A stretch of DNA of 48,737 nucleotides from Vibrio lentus (GTDB taxonomy: Bacteria > Pseudomonadota > Gammaproteobacteria > Enterobacterales > Vibrionaceae), in assembly GCF_002875945.1 (NCBI RefSeq), contig NZ_MCZK01000133.1, positions 1 to 48,737 on the forward strand, written 5' to 3'. Positions 7,640-16,479 of this stretch are shown in pieces. Both the position numbers and the translations under genes were made by a program. Numbering within the stretch: position 1 is the stretch's first letter; the number at the start of each line of letters is the position of its first letter. Below the pieces are notes generated by a model, which was not told where the DNA came from, ran no database searches, and saw nothing but the letters and a program-made list of their open reading frames with translations.

Positions 7640-8788
7640 TTACGCTTGGTTAAGTACTTCCGCTAAGCGTTTCACCGCTTCCGTTAATTCTTCTGGGTTG
7701 GCATTGGTGAAGTTTAAGCGCAGTGCAGCTTTTGCTTCATCAGCCTTTGGATAGAATACTGGGCTTGGTACAACCGCCACACCATTAGAGAGTAGAGTTT
7801 TAGCCAGTTCAAAGGTGTCACACTCTGGGATTTCAACCCAAATGAACATTCCACCATCTACGGATTTTAATACGCAGTCAGCAGGCAGTTGTTTCTCTAG
7901 TTCTGAAAACAGCACTTCATAACGAGACTTGTACAGGGTGCGAATGTTTTCCATATGCACGTTAAAGTCTTCATGTTTCAGAAGGCCAACCAGCAGTGCT
8001 TGCATTGGTACACTTGAGTGTAAATCCGCACCTTGCTTCACTTTGATTAGTGGCTCAAGGTAGCTGCGTTTACCGGTTACCGCGCCGATACGTAGACCTG
8101 GCGATGCAATCTTAGAGAATGAACGAAGAACGATAGAGTTATCAGGGCAGAACGAAGAAACCATTGGCAGCTCAGTGCCTGTAAAGCGCAGTTCGCGGTA
8201 AGGCGCATCTTCAATGAATGCCACGTTGTATTTGATACACAGCTCAGCCACTTTTTGACGAGTTTCTGTTGTCCAGCAAACGCCCGTTGGGTTGTGAAAA
8301 TCTGGTACGGCATAGAACATTTTTGGCGATTGCTGTTCAAAGCACGTTTCTAGTTCATCAAGGTTCGGGCCAAATTCAGTTTGAGACACAGTCACAATGT
8401 TCGCTTGAACCAAACCAAACACTTGCATCGCACCTAGGTAGCTTGGCGCTTCCATCACAACCACATCATTCGGATCAACATACGCACGTGCAATCAAATC
8501 CAAACCTTGCTGAGAGCCGGTACAGATCATCGCTGTGTGAGTCTCTGGCAATTGGTAGCTTTGTGTAAGGTGTTCAAGCAACGGTCCGTAACCCGCTGTC
8601 GAGCCGTATTGGAAAACTTCAGGCATGTTCGCTAGGTTTTCTAGCGTTGGCTTCATCAAATCGATAGGGAATGTTTTCTCGTCCGGTAAACCGCCGGCCA
8701 ATGAGATGACATTTGGATCGCTTGCGGCTGCGAGGATCTCTCGAATGTATGAAGATTGAATCTGTTGTAATGACTGTGCGATTTCCAT
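7640..8788 (-). CDS. PLP-dependent aminotransferase, class I/II (LysN/MocR-domain type)
   Basis: A 382-residue fold-type I aminotransferase. The segment VISLAGGLPDEKTFP near the N-terminus and the PLP-lysine motif SFSKIASPGLRIG are typical of the 2-aminoadipate or GntR/MocR-like aminotransferase group; ICTGSQQGLDLIARA binds the PLP phosphate and PDFHNPTG holds the Asn contacting the cofactor. The amino donor cannot be told from sequence. The frame is open upstream to 8887, but the ATG at 8788 gives the family start MEIAQSLQQIQSSYIREIL and is preceded by a weak GAGA. It is divergent from an AraC-GyrI regulator, which probably controls it through the direct repeats in between. Confidence 0.88.
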   Translation of the reverse strand: MEIAQSLQQIQSSYIREILAAASDPNVISLAGGLPDEKTFPIDLMKPTLENLANMPEVFQYGSTAGYGPLLEHLTQSYQLPETHTAMICTGSQQGLDLIARAYVDPNDVVVMEAPSYLGAMQVFGLVQANIVTVSQTEFGPNLDELETCFEQQSPKMFYAVPDFHNPTGVCWTTETRQKVAELCIKYNVAFIEDAPYRELRFTGTELPMVSSFCPDNSIVLRSFSKIASPGLRIGAVTGKRSYLEPLIKVKQGADLHSSVPMQALLVGLLKHEDFNVHMENIRTLYKSRYEVLFSELEKQLPADCVLKSVDGGMFIWVEIPECDTFELAKTLLSNGVAVVPSPVFYPKADEAKAALRLNFTNANPEELTEAVKRLAEVLNQA

Positions 8789-8858
8789 GTGTTGTGTCTC
8801 GTCGTTTTTCGTTTTTATTCTATCGCTTGATATTACACGGCAATTGTAAAAATAAGCG

Positions 8859-8894
8859 TGTCCGTTTATGCTCATAAACATGTCCATTTATGCT
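8859..8894. promoter_or_regulatory. Direct-repeat operator for the AraC-type regulator
   Basis: Two 14-bp direct repeats, TGTCCGTTTATGCT (8859-8872) and TGTCCATTTATGCT (8881-8894), differ at one base and are 22 bp apart, close to two helical turns. Between them TTTATGCTCATAAA forms a palindrome. Tandem direct half-sites at this spacing are how AraC-family proteins bind. The pair lies about 70 bp upstream of the aminotransferase start and 10 bp upstream of the araC start. Confidence 0.6.
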
Positions 8895-8903
8895 ATTTGA
8901 AAA

Positions 8904-9773
8904 ATGTCACGACAACACATATCCCGAATCAATGATGTTCTGTTCCATATTCACCAAGACATCAGCCAGCCTTTGTCGGCAAAAGCGCTCTCCGAGATTG
9001 CGGCTTATTCTGAGCAACACTTCCATCGCACCTTTAAAAGCGTGGTTGGGGAGTCGCTACATCAGTACATTCGACGCACTCGAATGGAGTATGCGGCCAA
9101 TCAATTGATGTTCGATACCACGTCCTCAGTGGTGGAAATTGCCAGTAAGTGTGGTTTTAGTTCGGTGTCTTCATTTAGCCGAGCGTTTAAAGCGACCTTT
9201 AACATGTCACCGGGAGAATGGCGTAAACATGATTTACAAATAGCAGAAAAACCCTACTTGAAAGATCCCGAAGTCGCGGCGGGCTATTTGAACGTGGCGC
9301 AACGAGTGTTACCCGAACCTAAGATCGTTGAAACACCTGAGCGCATGGCGGCTTATGTTCGACATACGGGTTATAACCGCTCCATTCGCAACGCGTGGCT
9401 GATATTGAAAGCGTGGGCGAACTCAGAACAGCGCGACTTTTCGAGTCAATTTGGTTTGCATCACTCAAACCCTGCTTGGGTTGAAATGGACCAGTGCCGC
9501 TACGTGGCGTGTATCGCGATCAATGAACCGATTAAGTATCGCAGTGTGGTTAATCAGATGGTGATTCCCGGTGGCTTACATGCGGTGTTTAGGCTCAATG
9601 GCCGTTATGGAGAACTGCTCCCACAGATCAGTATGGCCTTAGAAAAGTGGCTACCTACGTCAGGTTTTAAGCAGCGTTCAACGCCCGCTTATGTGCATTA
9701 TCATCAGAATCATTTCTTGAATAGCGATGAAGTGTTCGAACTCGATTTCTACCTTCCCGTGAGTTTTTACTAA
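8904..9773 (+). CDS. AraC-family regulator with GyrI-like effector domain
   Basis: A 289-residue protein. Residues about 1-105 hold two AraC helix-turn-helix motifs (LSEIAAYSEQHFHRTFKSVVG and VVEIASKCGFSSVSSFSRAFK), so the DNA-binding domain is N-terminal as in the Rob/SoxS-fusion group. Residues about 125-289 are a GyrI-like/SOUL-type small-molecule pocket (VETPERMAAYVRHTGYNRSI, later YRYVAC-type strands and a C-terminal FELDFYLPV). This class often senses lipophilic or cationic compounds. It is divergent from the aminotransferase; no ribosome binding site is apparent before its ATG. Confidence 0.88.
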   Translation: MSRQHISRINDVLFHIHQDISQPLSAKALSEIAAYSEQHFHRTFKSVVGESLHQYIRRTRMEYAANQLMFDTTSSVVEIASKCGFSSVSSFSRAFKATFNMSPGEWRKHDLQIAEKPYLKDPEVAAGYLNVAQRVLPEPKIVETPERMAAYVRHTGYNRSIRNAWLILKAWANSEQRDFSSQFGLHHSNPAWVEMDQCRYVACIAINEPIKYRSVVNQMVIPGGLHAVFRLNGRYGELLPQISMALEKWLPTSGFKQRSTPAYVHYHQNHFLNSDEVFELDFYLPVSFY

Positions 9774-9981
9774 TCGATGGTTGTGCTGTTTTCTTGAACC
9801 AGACTTTGATCTTTTGTTTAGACAAATTATCACGACCAATAGCAGCCAATGATTCTATGCAGGTGAACTAAGCTAAATATGCTTTGTTGATAATTTACCC
9901 CAGTAAATGATGACAACGTACGGATTAAACGATAGCATTCCGTTTTAATTGCAAATAGTTCTTAATATCACTCGCTAGAAT

Positions 9982-11316
9982 ATGACCATTACCCACAAAG
10001 ATTATCTGAAAATCGCTTTCCCTTTTATCATCTCAACGGTGACTCAGCCTCTGCTTGGCGCTGTCGATACCGCCGTGATTGGTCAGCTTGGCATCGCTGA
10101 ACTGATTGGTGGTGTGGCGATTGGCACCATCATTATGAACACCATGTACTGGTTGTTTGGCTTTTTCCGCGTCAGTACGACAGGGCAAAGTGCGATGGCA
10201 TTGGGTAGAGGAAACCGCTCTGAGTTAGCGGGCAGCTTGATGCGCCCATTTGTGTTGTCTGGTTTGGTAGGTTTAATCTTTATCTTGATACAACCGCTCA
10301 TCTGGCAAGGTGCGATGTGGGTGATAGAGCCTGAAGCGAACGTGGCCGAGCACGCGCACATCTATTTCAGTATTTTGATTTATGGCGCGCCTTTTGTACT
10401 GCTCAACTACACCATTATTGGTTGGTTAATGGGACAGGCGAAAGCCAAAGAAGTCCTTTACACACAAGTGTTTGGTAATGTGTTGAACATTGTTTTAGAT
10501 GCGGTATTCGTGCTCTATTTCGACTTGGGTGTGGCTGGTGTTGCTTACGCAAGTTTGATTGCACAAATCACTACTTTTGCGATTGGTATGACACTGGTGA
10601 TGAAGAGCAGCAACATCTCGGTCTCTGAGTTCCTGCAAGGCTCAAAGATGACTAAGAAAGACCTGTCGACAATCATCTCTTCGAATACTGACTTACTGTT
10701 GCGTACAATTTGTATCTTGGTATTTTTCAATATGATGGCGCGTACAGGCTCAAAGCTGGGTACCGATGTTTTGGCTGCTAATGCGATTTTGATGCAGGTG
10801 ACCTTCATTGTTAGTTACATGTTTGATGGCATTGCCAACGCATCAAGTGTGTTTGCTGGCAAAGCGGTCGGCCAGAAAAATCCTTCAATGCTTGACCGTG
10901 TGTTAAGGCTCAACTTCCAGTGGACGGCCGGTTTTATTGCTGCGCTAACGCTATTGACCTTGGTATTTAAAGACAGCATTGTTTTCTTGTTTACCGATAT
11001 TCCAACGCTGGTTGCCTTGTATCAAGAGATGGCTCCGTGGCTGATTGTGTTCCCGCTGGTGGCAGGCTTTGGCTTGACGGTTTACGGCATCTTTACCGGA
11101 ACAGGAACCACACGTCCGGTTCGAGACTCTAGCATCGCGACTTTGTTGGTATTCTTAGCGGTACAGGCGTTCACCATCGATATTTGGGGCAATCATGGTC
11201 TGTGGTTGGCGTTTACCTTGTTCTATCTTGGGCGTATTGCATTCCTATATCCGTTCATTTCTCAGGTTAAACAGAAGTGTTTTCCAACAGAGGATACCTC
11301 AGCAGCGTGTCATTAA
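9982..11316 (+). CDS. MATE-family multidrug/toxin exporter, DinF-like
   Basis: A 444-residue, 12-helix inner-membrane protein of the MATE superfamily. The N-terminus (KIAFPFIISTVTQPLLGAVDTAVIGQLG) and the internal repeat with VFGNVLNIVLDAVFVLYFDLGVAGVAYAS are characteristic of the DinF subgroup, which exports drugs or metabolites using a proton or sodium gradient. The substrate cannot be told. A weak ribosome binding site precedes the ATG. It stands between the AraC gene and the ABC importer and is followed by its own terminator. Confidence 0.92.
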   Translation: MTITHKDYLKIAFPFIISTVTQPLLGAVDTAVIGQLGIAELIGGVAIGTIIMNTMYWLFGFFRVSTTGQSAMALGRGNRSELAGSLMRPFVLSGLVGLIFILIQPLIWQGAMWVIEPEANVAEHAHIYFSILIYGAPFVLLNYTIIGWLMGQAKAKEVLYTQVFGNVLNIVLDAVFVLYFDLGVAGVAYASLIAQITTFAIGMTLVMKSSNISVSEFLQGSKMTKKDLSTIISSNTDLLLRTICILVFFNMMARTGSKLGTDVLAANAILMQVTFIVSYMFDGIANASSVFAGKAVGQKNPSMLDRVLRLNFQWTAGFIAALTLLTLVFKDSIVFLFTDIPTLVALYQEMAPWLIVFPLVAGFGLTVYGIFTGTGTTRPVRDSSIATLLVFLAVQAFTIDIWGNHGLWLAFTLFYLGRIAFLYPFISQVKQKCFPTEDTSAACH

Positions 11317-11351
11317 TTTAGAACGACCATCGCCATTTCTAAGACTTTATG

Positions 11352-11398
11352 AAAGCGCTTTACTATTTATGAACAATAAATTTAGTGGGCGCTTTTTT
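11352..11398 (+). terminator. Terminator after the MATE gene
   Basis: AAAGCGC (11352-11358) pairs with GCGCTTT (11389-11395), and the long loop folds further (ACTA/TAGT and TTTAT/ATAAA). A T-run follows. It separates the MATE gene from the ABC operon. Confidence 0.65.
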
Positions 11399-11494
11399 GT
11401 TCTTAATGAATTATTCAAAAAGGTTAATTAAACGGCAAATAAAATGCGATACGGTTCAATGTTCTCTTTTCATCATGTCGGCTAAATGATAGGG

Positions 11495-11511
11495 TTGTTA
11501 TGTTATAACAT
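11495..11511. promoter_or_regulatory. Zur-box-like palindrome before the ABC operon
   Basis: TTGTTATGTTATAACAT matches the core of the gammaproteobacterial Zur consensus as I recall it (ATGTTATANTATAACAT) at 14 of 16 defined positions. It ends six bases before the first start codon of the operon and covers a possible -10 region. Zur is the zinc-responsive repressor, so this suggests derepression under zinc limitation. The start codon has no visible ribosome binding site. Confidence 0.5.
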
Positions 11512-11517
11512 CTATCT

Positions 11518-12288
11518 ATGAGTACCTGCGTGAAAGCCCCACTTTTGTCTGTTGACCGATTAACGATCAAAACCTCTTCGAGAACACTTTTCCAAGATAT
11601 CCACTTCGATGTGTATCGAGGTGAGCTGTTGGCGATCATGGGCCCTTCAGGTATTGGTAAGTCGATGCTTTCACGTGCGATTGCGGGCTTTATGCCAGAA
11701 ACAGTGGAGGTTGAAGGTCATATTTCCCTGTCTGGTGAAGCGGTGTGTGGTTTGCCTATGTTGCAAAGAACCGCAGCACAACGACCGGCGGTTATCTTCC
11801 AAGACGCCCTTCAAGCATTGAACCCTCTCGTTTCCATTGAAGGCCAACTCAGTCTGGCATTCACGGGCACTCGCACTAAGCTTAAATCGCAAGACAAACT
11901 CAAGCTCACCGAATTGCTAGTACAACTCGGTTTCCCAAATCCAGAAACCATCTTGCCGTTGTATCCGAGTCAAATCTCTGGAGGACAACGTCAACGAGTG
12001 TGCATTGCGATTGGCTTGCTGGGTAACGCCGATATCATCATTGCAGATGAACCAACCAGTGCGTTAGATCCGGTGACAGAGCAAGAGATACTTAAGCTTA
12101 TTCGCGACAGTGTTAAGCAACGCCAAATTGGTGGTTTGCTTATTACTCATGACCTGCACAGCGCGCTCGCGTGTGACAAGTTATTGGTGATCGATGATGG
12201 CGGAGTGGTGGCTTATGGCGCACCAAAACACGCGCTTGAATCAAGCTCTCACGCTTTCTGCTGTTCATTGAGAGACCTAATCGCATGA
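11518..12288 (+). CDS. Opp/Dpp/Nik-type ABC transporter ATPase 1 (DppD-like)
   Basis: A 256-residue ATPase energising an inner-membrane importer. It shows Walker A GPSGIGKS, the Q-loop VIFQDALQALNP (typical of peptide/nickel transporters), signature QISGGQRQRV, Walker B IIIADEPTSALD and the switch His in LLITHD. The chain is shorter than usual DppD (about 320) and lacks the extended C-terminal extension with cysteines. The ATG at 11518 lacks a ribosome binding site and abuts the Zur-like box, so the mRNA may be nearly leaderless. The gene overlaps the next ATPase by 4 bp (ATGA), indicating coupling. Confidence 0.9.
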   Translation: MSTCVKAPLLSVDRLTIKTSSRTLFQDIHFDVYRGELLAIMGPSGIGKSMLSRAIAGFMPETVEVEGHISLSGEAVCGLPMLQRTAAQRPAVIFQDALQALNPLVSIEGQLSLAFTGTRTKLKSQDKLKLTELLVQLGFPNPETILPLYPSQISGGQRQRVCIAIGLLGNADIIIADEPTSALDPVTEQEILKLIRDSVKQRQIGGLLITHDLHSALACDKLLVIDDGGVVAYGAPKHALESSSHAFCCSLRDLIA

Positions 12289-13136
12289 GTTCGACCTTAT
12301 CATTAAATTCAGAAGTCTCGCCGTTAATGCCAGTGATAGATTCAGAAACACAAACACCGATTGAGATTAAGTTCGAGAATGTCGGTGTGCATTACTACTC
12401 AATACCAAGTTGGTTGGGTGGCAAGGCGTTCAAAGCGCTACAGAACATTGACCTCAATGTTGAAGACAAAAGTTTAGCCATTGTTGGACGCTCTGGTGCC
12501 GGTAAATCAACGCTGATTGAACTGCTGTTTGGCCTTAAAGAGCCGACTGTTGGCCAAATCAGCCTGTTTGGTCATTCGCTGCCTATTCGCAATAGCAAAG
12601 CACAAGCCGCGGTGTGTCGCTTGATTCAATTGGTGCCTCAAGAACCACACACCAGCCTCAATCCTTACTATACCGTTCGACAGATCTTAGCTGAGCCGCT
12701 AAGCAACTTAGATGTTTCTGGCAACCATGAAAGCATTATTGAAGAGACGCTGTTGGACGTTGGCTTACCTGCCACTTTGCTATCTCTGAAACCTAATCAG
12801 CTTTCTACTGGCCAAGCTCAACGTGTGGCTATTGCTCGGGCGCTTGTCGTTAGACCTGCGGTGTTGGTGGCCGATGAACCGACTGCCAGCCTTGACCCGG
12901 TGAACCGTCAAAGGCTGTTAGATTTACTCAATTCATTGAAAAAGAAGCGCGACATGCGCATCGTTTTGGTGACACACGATTTAGGCGCAGCAAAGGCGCT
13001 TTGTGAAGAAATTCTGGTTCTTGACCATGGCGAGATGGTGGAACATGGACCGACACCTCAAGTGATGAGCGTACCTGCTCATCCCGCGACTCAGTTGCTG
13101 ATTCAATCTCAGCCACTTTCGAAATCTACTTGTTAA
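12285..13136 (+). CDS. Opp/Dpp/Nik-type ABC transporter ATPase 2 (DppF-like)
   Basis: A 283-residue ATPase, partner of the preceding one. It shows Walker A GRSGAGKST, the Q-loop LVPQEPHTSLNPYYTV, signature LSTGQAQRVA (the second Gly replaced by Thr-Gly-Gln), Walker B VLVADEPTASLD and LVTHD. Residues 1-25 are a poorly conserved N-terminal extension. It overlaps the upstream gene by ATGA and is followed after 82 bp by the binding protein gene. The degenerate signature fits a heterodimeric ABC pair with unequal sites, though this is inference. Confidence 0.9.
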   Translation: MSSTLSLNSEVSPLMPVIDSETQTPIEIKFENVGVHYYSIPSWLGGKAFKALQNIDLNVEDKSLAIVGRSGAGKSTLIELLFGLKEPTVGQISLFGHSLPIRNSKAQAAVCRLIQLVPQEPHTSLNPYYTVRQILAEPLSNLDVSGNHESIIEETLLDVGLPATLLSLKPNQLSTGQAQRVAIARALVVRPAVLVADEPTASLDPVNRQRLLDLLNSLKKKRDMRIVLVTHDLGAAKALCEEILVLDHGEMVEHGPTPQVMSVPAHPATQLLIQSQPLSKSTC

Positions 13137-13154
13137 TACAACCTTATTTATTAC

Positions 13155-13208
13155 GAAATACAGCTTATTAACAAAATACAGTTTATCAACGAAGCACAGC
13201 TTACAGAG
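13155..13208. repeat. Three 18-bp direct repeats before the binding-protein gene
   Basis: Units GAAATACAGCTTATTAAC, AAAATACAGTTTATCAAC and a diverged GAAGCACAGCTTACAGAG follow each other without gaps in the intercistronic space, with a partial fourth further upstream. They could be slippage products or iterated protein or RNA binding sites. Confidence 0.7.
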
Positions 13209-13218
13209 AAAAATAACT

Positions 13219-14730
13219 ATGCGTTTTAATTCAATCAAACTGGCTTGCGCTCTAGCGCTGGCTCTACCTTTGACGGGCTGTTTTGACTCTCAACCAGAGT
13301 CGAGCGAAGCTGCGGTCAAATCTGAAATTCGTGTTGCGATGATGCAGCCACCAAGAACAGGTCTATCGCCACTTTCTGATGACGCTTTCAAACTATCGCG
13401 TTGGAGCACGGCTGAAACGCTAGTGAACTTGAGCCCAACTTCAGAAGCTCAACCAATGCTAGCGACGGATTGGAAACACGTTGATCCACTGACTTGGCAA
13501 TTCACGGTTCGCCAAGGTGTTAAATTTCATGATGGCTCTACATTAACGGCAGAGTCTGTTGTGAACTCACTACAGAAAGCGCTGGAAGCGGCACCTAAGC
13601 CACGCATTCTAGATGGTGTAGATCTAGAAGTGAAAGCGATGGACAACTACCGCGTAGAGATCAAAACCAGCTTTGATGACCCTCTTCTACCAAGCCGTTT
13701 ATCAAGCCCTCAATTAGCGATCCTAGCAGCAAGCGCGTACCAAGAAGATGGTCGAGTTAGTCCAATGGGTGCAGGTACAGGTCCGTTTGAGTTGACTGAA
13801 ATCAACGGTACAACTAGCGCGAAACTAAAACGTTTCGATGGTTACTGGGGTGAAAAAGCGCAAGTTGAATCTGTAATTGCAGAATACGTTCCTAACGGTT
13901 TTGCTCGTGCTGCAGCTCTAAGAACGGGTACGGCTGACATTGTTGAAGCTGTGCCAGTTTCACAAATCGCGACCATTGATCCGAACCTGCTTTACGAAGT
14001 AGCAATGCCTCGTACCAACACGCTTTACTTAAACAATAAGTCAGGTGTATTTAGCGATATTGAACTACGCAAAGTCGCGGCTGCTGCGGTAGACCGTGAA
14101 CAAATCGTAAATACCGTTTATGAAAACCACGCGGACATCGCGCAAGGTCTATTAGGTCCTGCACTTGCTTGGGCTGAGCCGATCCGACCTGAAGGTCAAG
14201 CAATCGACAAAACGCTAAAAGCAAACGGTGAAAGCATTGTTATCGGTACCTTTACCGACCGTGCTGAGCTTCCAGAAGTGGCAGCACTACTTAAACAACA
14301 ACTTGAAGCAGCTGGTTTCAAAGTTGAGCTGGATATTCGTGAATACGCTCAGATTGAAAACGATGCATTGTCAGGCAAGTTTGATGCGTTCATCCTTTCT
14401 CGTGCAACGGTTCTAGATTCTGGTGACCCAGTGGCTTACATGATGAGTGACTTTGGCTGTAAGGGTTCATTCAACCTTGGTCAATTCTGTTCTCAAGAGG
14501 TAGACCAAGCACTGACTCATGCTGACTTACAACCACTAGGTGCGCAGCGTCAGCAAGCGATCATCGAAGCTGAGCAAAAAATATTGAACGACTTTGCTGC
14601 GATTCCACTGCTTCACGAACGTGTGATTCAAGGTGAAAGCGAGCGCGTGAGCAATGTGGTTCGTGACCCAAGTGAACGTCGCTTGGTTGACCAAACTACA
14701 CAAGTCAAAAAAGCGAAACAGGCTAACTAA
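13219..14730 (+). CDS. Family 5 extracellular solute-binding lipoprotein
   Basis: A 503-residue binding protein of the peptide/nickel/metallophore class (SBP family 5). A lipobox LTGC places the acylated Cys at residue 21, so it is anchored in the membrane facing the periplasm. The family signature is visible in LATDWKHVDPLTWQFTVRQGVKFHDGSTLTAESVV. The ligand pocket cannot be read by eye; the Zur-like box at the operon start favours zinc-chelate or metallophore uptake over peptides. The lysine-rich tail is unusual but short. The permease gene begins four bases after its stop. Confidence 0.92.
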   Translation: MRFNSIKLACALALALPLTGCFDSQPESSEAAVKSEIRVAMMQPPRTGLSPLSDDAFKLSRWSTAETLVNLSPTSEAQPMLATDWKHVDPLTWQFTVRQGVKFHDGSTLTAESVVNSLQKALEAAPKPRILDGVDLEVKAMDNYRVEIKTSFDDPLLPSRLSSPQLAILAASAYQEDGRVSPMGAGTGPFELTEINGTTSAKLKRFDGYWGEKAQVESVIAEYVPNGFARAAALRTGTADIVEAVPVSQIATIDPNLLYEVAMPRTNTLYLNNKSGVFSDIELRKVAAAAVDREQIVNTVYENHADIAQGLLGPALAWAEPIRPEGQAIDKTLKANGESIVIGTFTDRAELPEVAALLKQQLEAAGFKVELDIREYAQIENDALSGKFDAFILSRATVLDSGDPVAYMMSDFGCKGSFNLGQFCSQEVDQALTHADLQPLGAQRQQAIIEAEQKILNDFAAIPLLHERVIQGESERVSNVVRDPSERRLVDQTTQVKKAKQAN

Positions 14731-14734
14731 ATAG

Positions 14735-16471
14735 ATGCTATCTGCTGAGACTCTGCGTCGAACCTTATTTCTCTTGACGCCTTGGCTATCAAGAATCGCC
14801 TCACTGATTGTGGTGGTGATTCTTGTTGGCTTGATGCCTGACATTGCAGGCATCGACCCAAGCCAATCCATTCTGCGTGCGCGAGCGGGGCAACAGCACC
14901 TGCTTACGCCTGAAGCTTTAGCAGCGGTACGAGCTGATCTTCAGCTTGACCGTTCGGCGAGCGAGCGCCTGATTGACTGGATAGGAAGTGCCTTTTCGGG
15001 TGATCTAGGTAAATCATGGATTGATGGCTCTTCGGTTGCATTAGGCATTCAAAAAACAGCGTCTACATCTCTGTTTTTGATGTCTAGCGCGCTTGTGATG
15101 ACTTTCGTGCTGTGCGGTGCAGGCTTATTGGCTACCTTGCGCAGTTGGAAGAAGGGCAAATTGGGGCAGAGTTACAGCAGTTTAAGCACCGTATTAATAT
15201 CCTTGTCAGAGTATGTGGTGGCTTCGGTATTAATATTGGTGTTCTCAATCTGGTTAGGTTGGCTACCACCGTATGGTTGGCAAGGCTGGCAAGATATCTG
15301 GCTACCGAGTTTAGCACTCGCACTGCCTGCTAGCGGCTTGTTTAGTCGCCTACTCAGAGACAGTTTACAACGCGTTTTAAATGAACCTTGGGTGATCACT
15401 TGGCTCAGTGCCAACGTTCACTCCAATCAAATTATTCGCTTTGCGCTGAAAAGAGCGCTGAGCAGTCTGATCCCGCAAATCGCGATGATCGTGATTGGTT
15501 TAACCGGTGGCGCGGTTGCGGTTGAGCTTATCTTCTCGATTCCGGGTATCGGGCGCATGATACTTGGTGCTGCGAAGGCGCAAGACTTGCCGATGCTGCA
15601 AGGCGGCCTGTTGGTATTGCTGCTGTTTTCAATTGCCGTGAGCAGCATGAGCTTGTTTGTTCAACAGCTGATTCTGGGTCACAGCCTGAAAAGCGGTAAG
15701 CTGATTAGTAGTCACTCTTCGTTTCGTTTTACACAAAGCCGCACCAAGCGTGCTGTTGCTTTTTCAATATTTTCATTCTTAATCGCTATCGTGGTTTGGG
15801 CTGCATTTCGCGACCCATACACCAGTCAATTTGCTCGCTTAGCGGATCCAAGTTGGCAAGCACCATTGGGTGCGGATGGCATTGGTCGAGATCTGTTAGC
15901 GAGAATCGGTTCTGGTATGGTTTCGACCTTCCAAGCCGGTATCTTGGCGACGTTTTTGAGTTTGGTGACAGGCATCATCATGGGTTTCAATACCCGCTTT
16001 AGCCAAGGCCTTATCGAGATAACTAAGGGTATCCCTTACATCATTGCAGGCCTGTTGGTTGCGGGCTTAACGGGCATGAATCCGAACAGTGCATTAATCG
16101 CGATTGTATTGGTATCTTGGGCGCCATTAGCGGCGCATTGCTCAAGCTTGATAGTGGAAGCGAAGGCTCAGCCTTATACTCATCTCGCACCGTTGTGGGG
16201 AACGAGCAAGCTTAGAATTTTCCGTTTTTATCTGCTGCCTTACGTGTTGCCACCGCTACTAAGACACGCAATGTTGAGGCTGCCAGTGATAACACTGAGC
16301 CTGACCTCACTGAGCTTCATCGGTTTAGGTGCTAAGCCACCTGAACCTGAGTGGGGTTTGATGATTGCAGAGAACCTGCCTTACATCGAGCGCGCACCAT
16401 TGGCAGTAATGGGGCCAATCATTGGGCTGATTCTGTTAGGCGCGGCTATTAACATGATGTTTGATGATTAA
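14735..16471 (+). CDS. Fused DppB-DppC-type ABC permease
   Basis: A 578-residue protein that joins both permeases of the importer. Residues 1 to about 315 correspond to a DppB/NikB half, with the EAA-type motif in IGLTGGAVAVELIFSIPGIGRMILGAA; residues about 340-578 correspond to a DppC/NikC half, starting in RDPYTSQFARLADPSWQAPLGADGIGRDLLARI and ending with LSLTSLSFIGLGAKPPEPEWGLMI. The usual arrangement is two separate genes of about 310 and 290 residues, so this is a fusion with a shortened linker. It begins 4 bp after the binding-protein stop, without an obvious ribosome binding site, suggesting coupling. Confidence 0.92.
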   Translation: MLSAETLRRTLFLLTPWLSRIASLIVVVILVGLMPDIAGIDPSQSILRARAGQQHLLTPEALAAVRADLQLDRSASERLIDWIGSAFSGDLGKSWIDGSSVALGIQKTASTSLFLMSSALVMTFVLCGAGLLATLRSWKKGKLGQSYSSLSTVLISLSEYVVASVLILVFSIWLGWLPPYGWQGWQDIWLPSLALALPASGLFSRLLRDSLQRVLNEPWVITWLSANVHSNQIIRFALKRALSSLIPQIAMIVIGLTGGAVAVELIFSIPGIGRMILGAAKAQDLPMLQGGLLVLLLFSIAVSSMSLFVQQLILGHSLKSGKLISSHSSFRFTQSRTKRAVAFSIFSFLIAIVVWAAFRDPYTSQFARLADPSWQAPLGADGIGRDLLARIGSGMVSTFQAGILATFLSLVTGIIMGFNTRFSQGLIEITKGIPYIIAGLLVAGLTGMNPNSALIAIVLVSWAPLAAHCSSLIVEAKAQPYTHLAPLWGTSKLRIFRFYLLPYVLPPLLRHAMLRLPVITLSLTSLSFIGLGAKPPEPEWGLMIAENLPYIERAPLAVMGPIIGLILLGAAINMMFDD

Positions 16472-16479
16472 CGAAAAAG

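Noticed and set aside
12981..13238. Minus-strand frame with repeated KLYFV residues
   Set aside because: It is a translation of the 18-bp direct repeats and overlaps the ATPase and binding-protein genes; no ribosome binding site.
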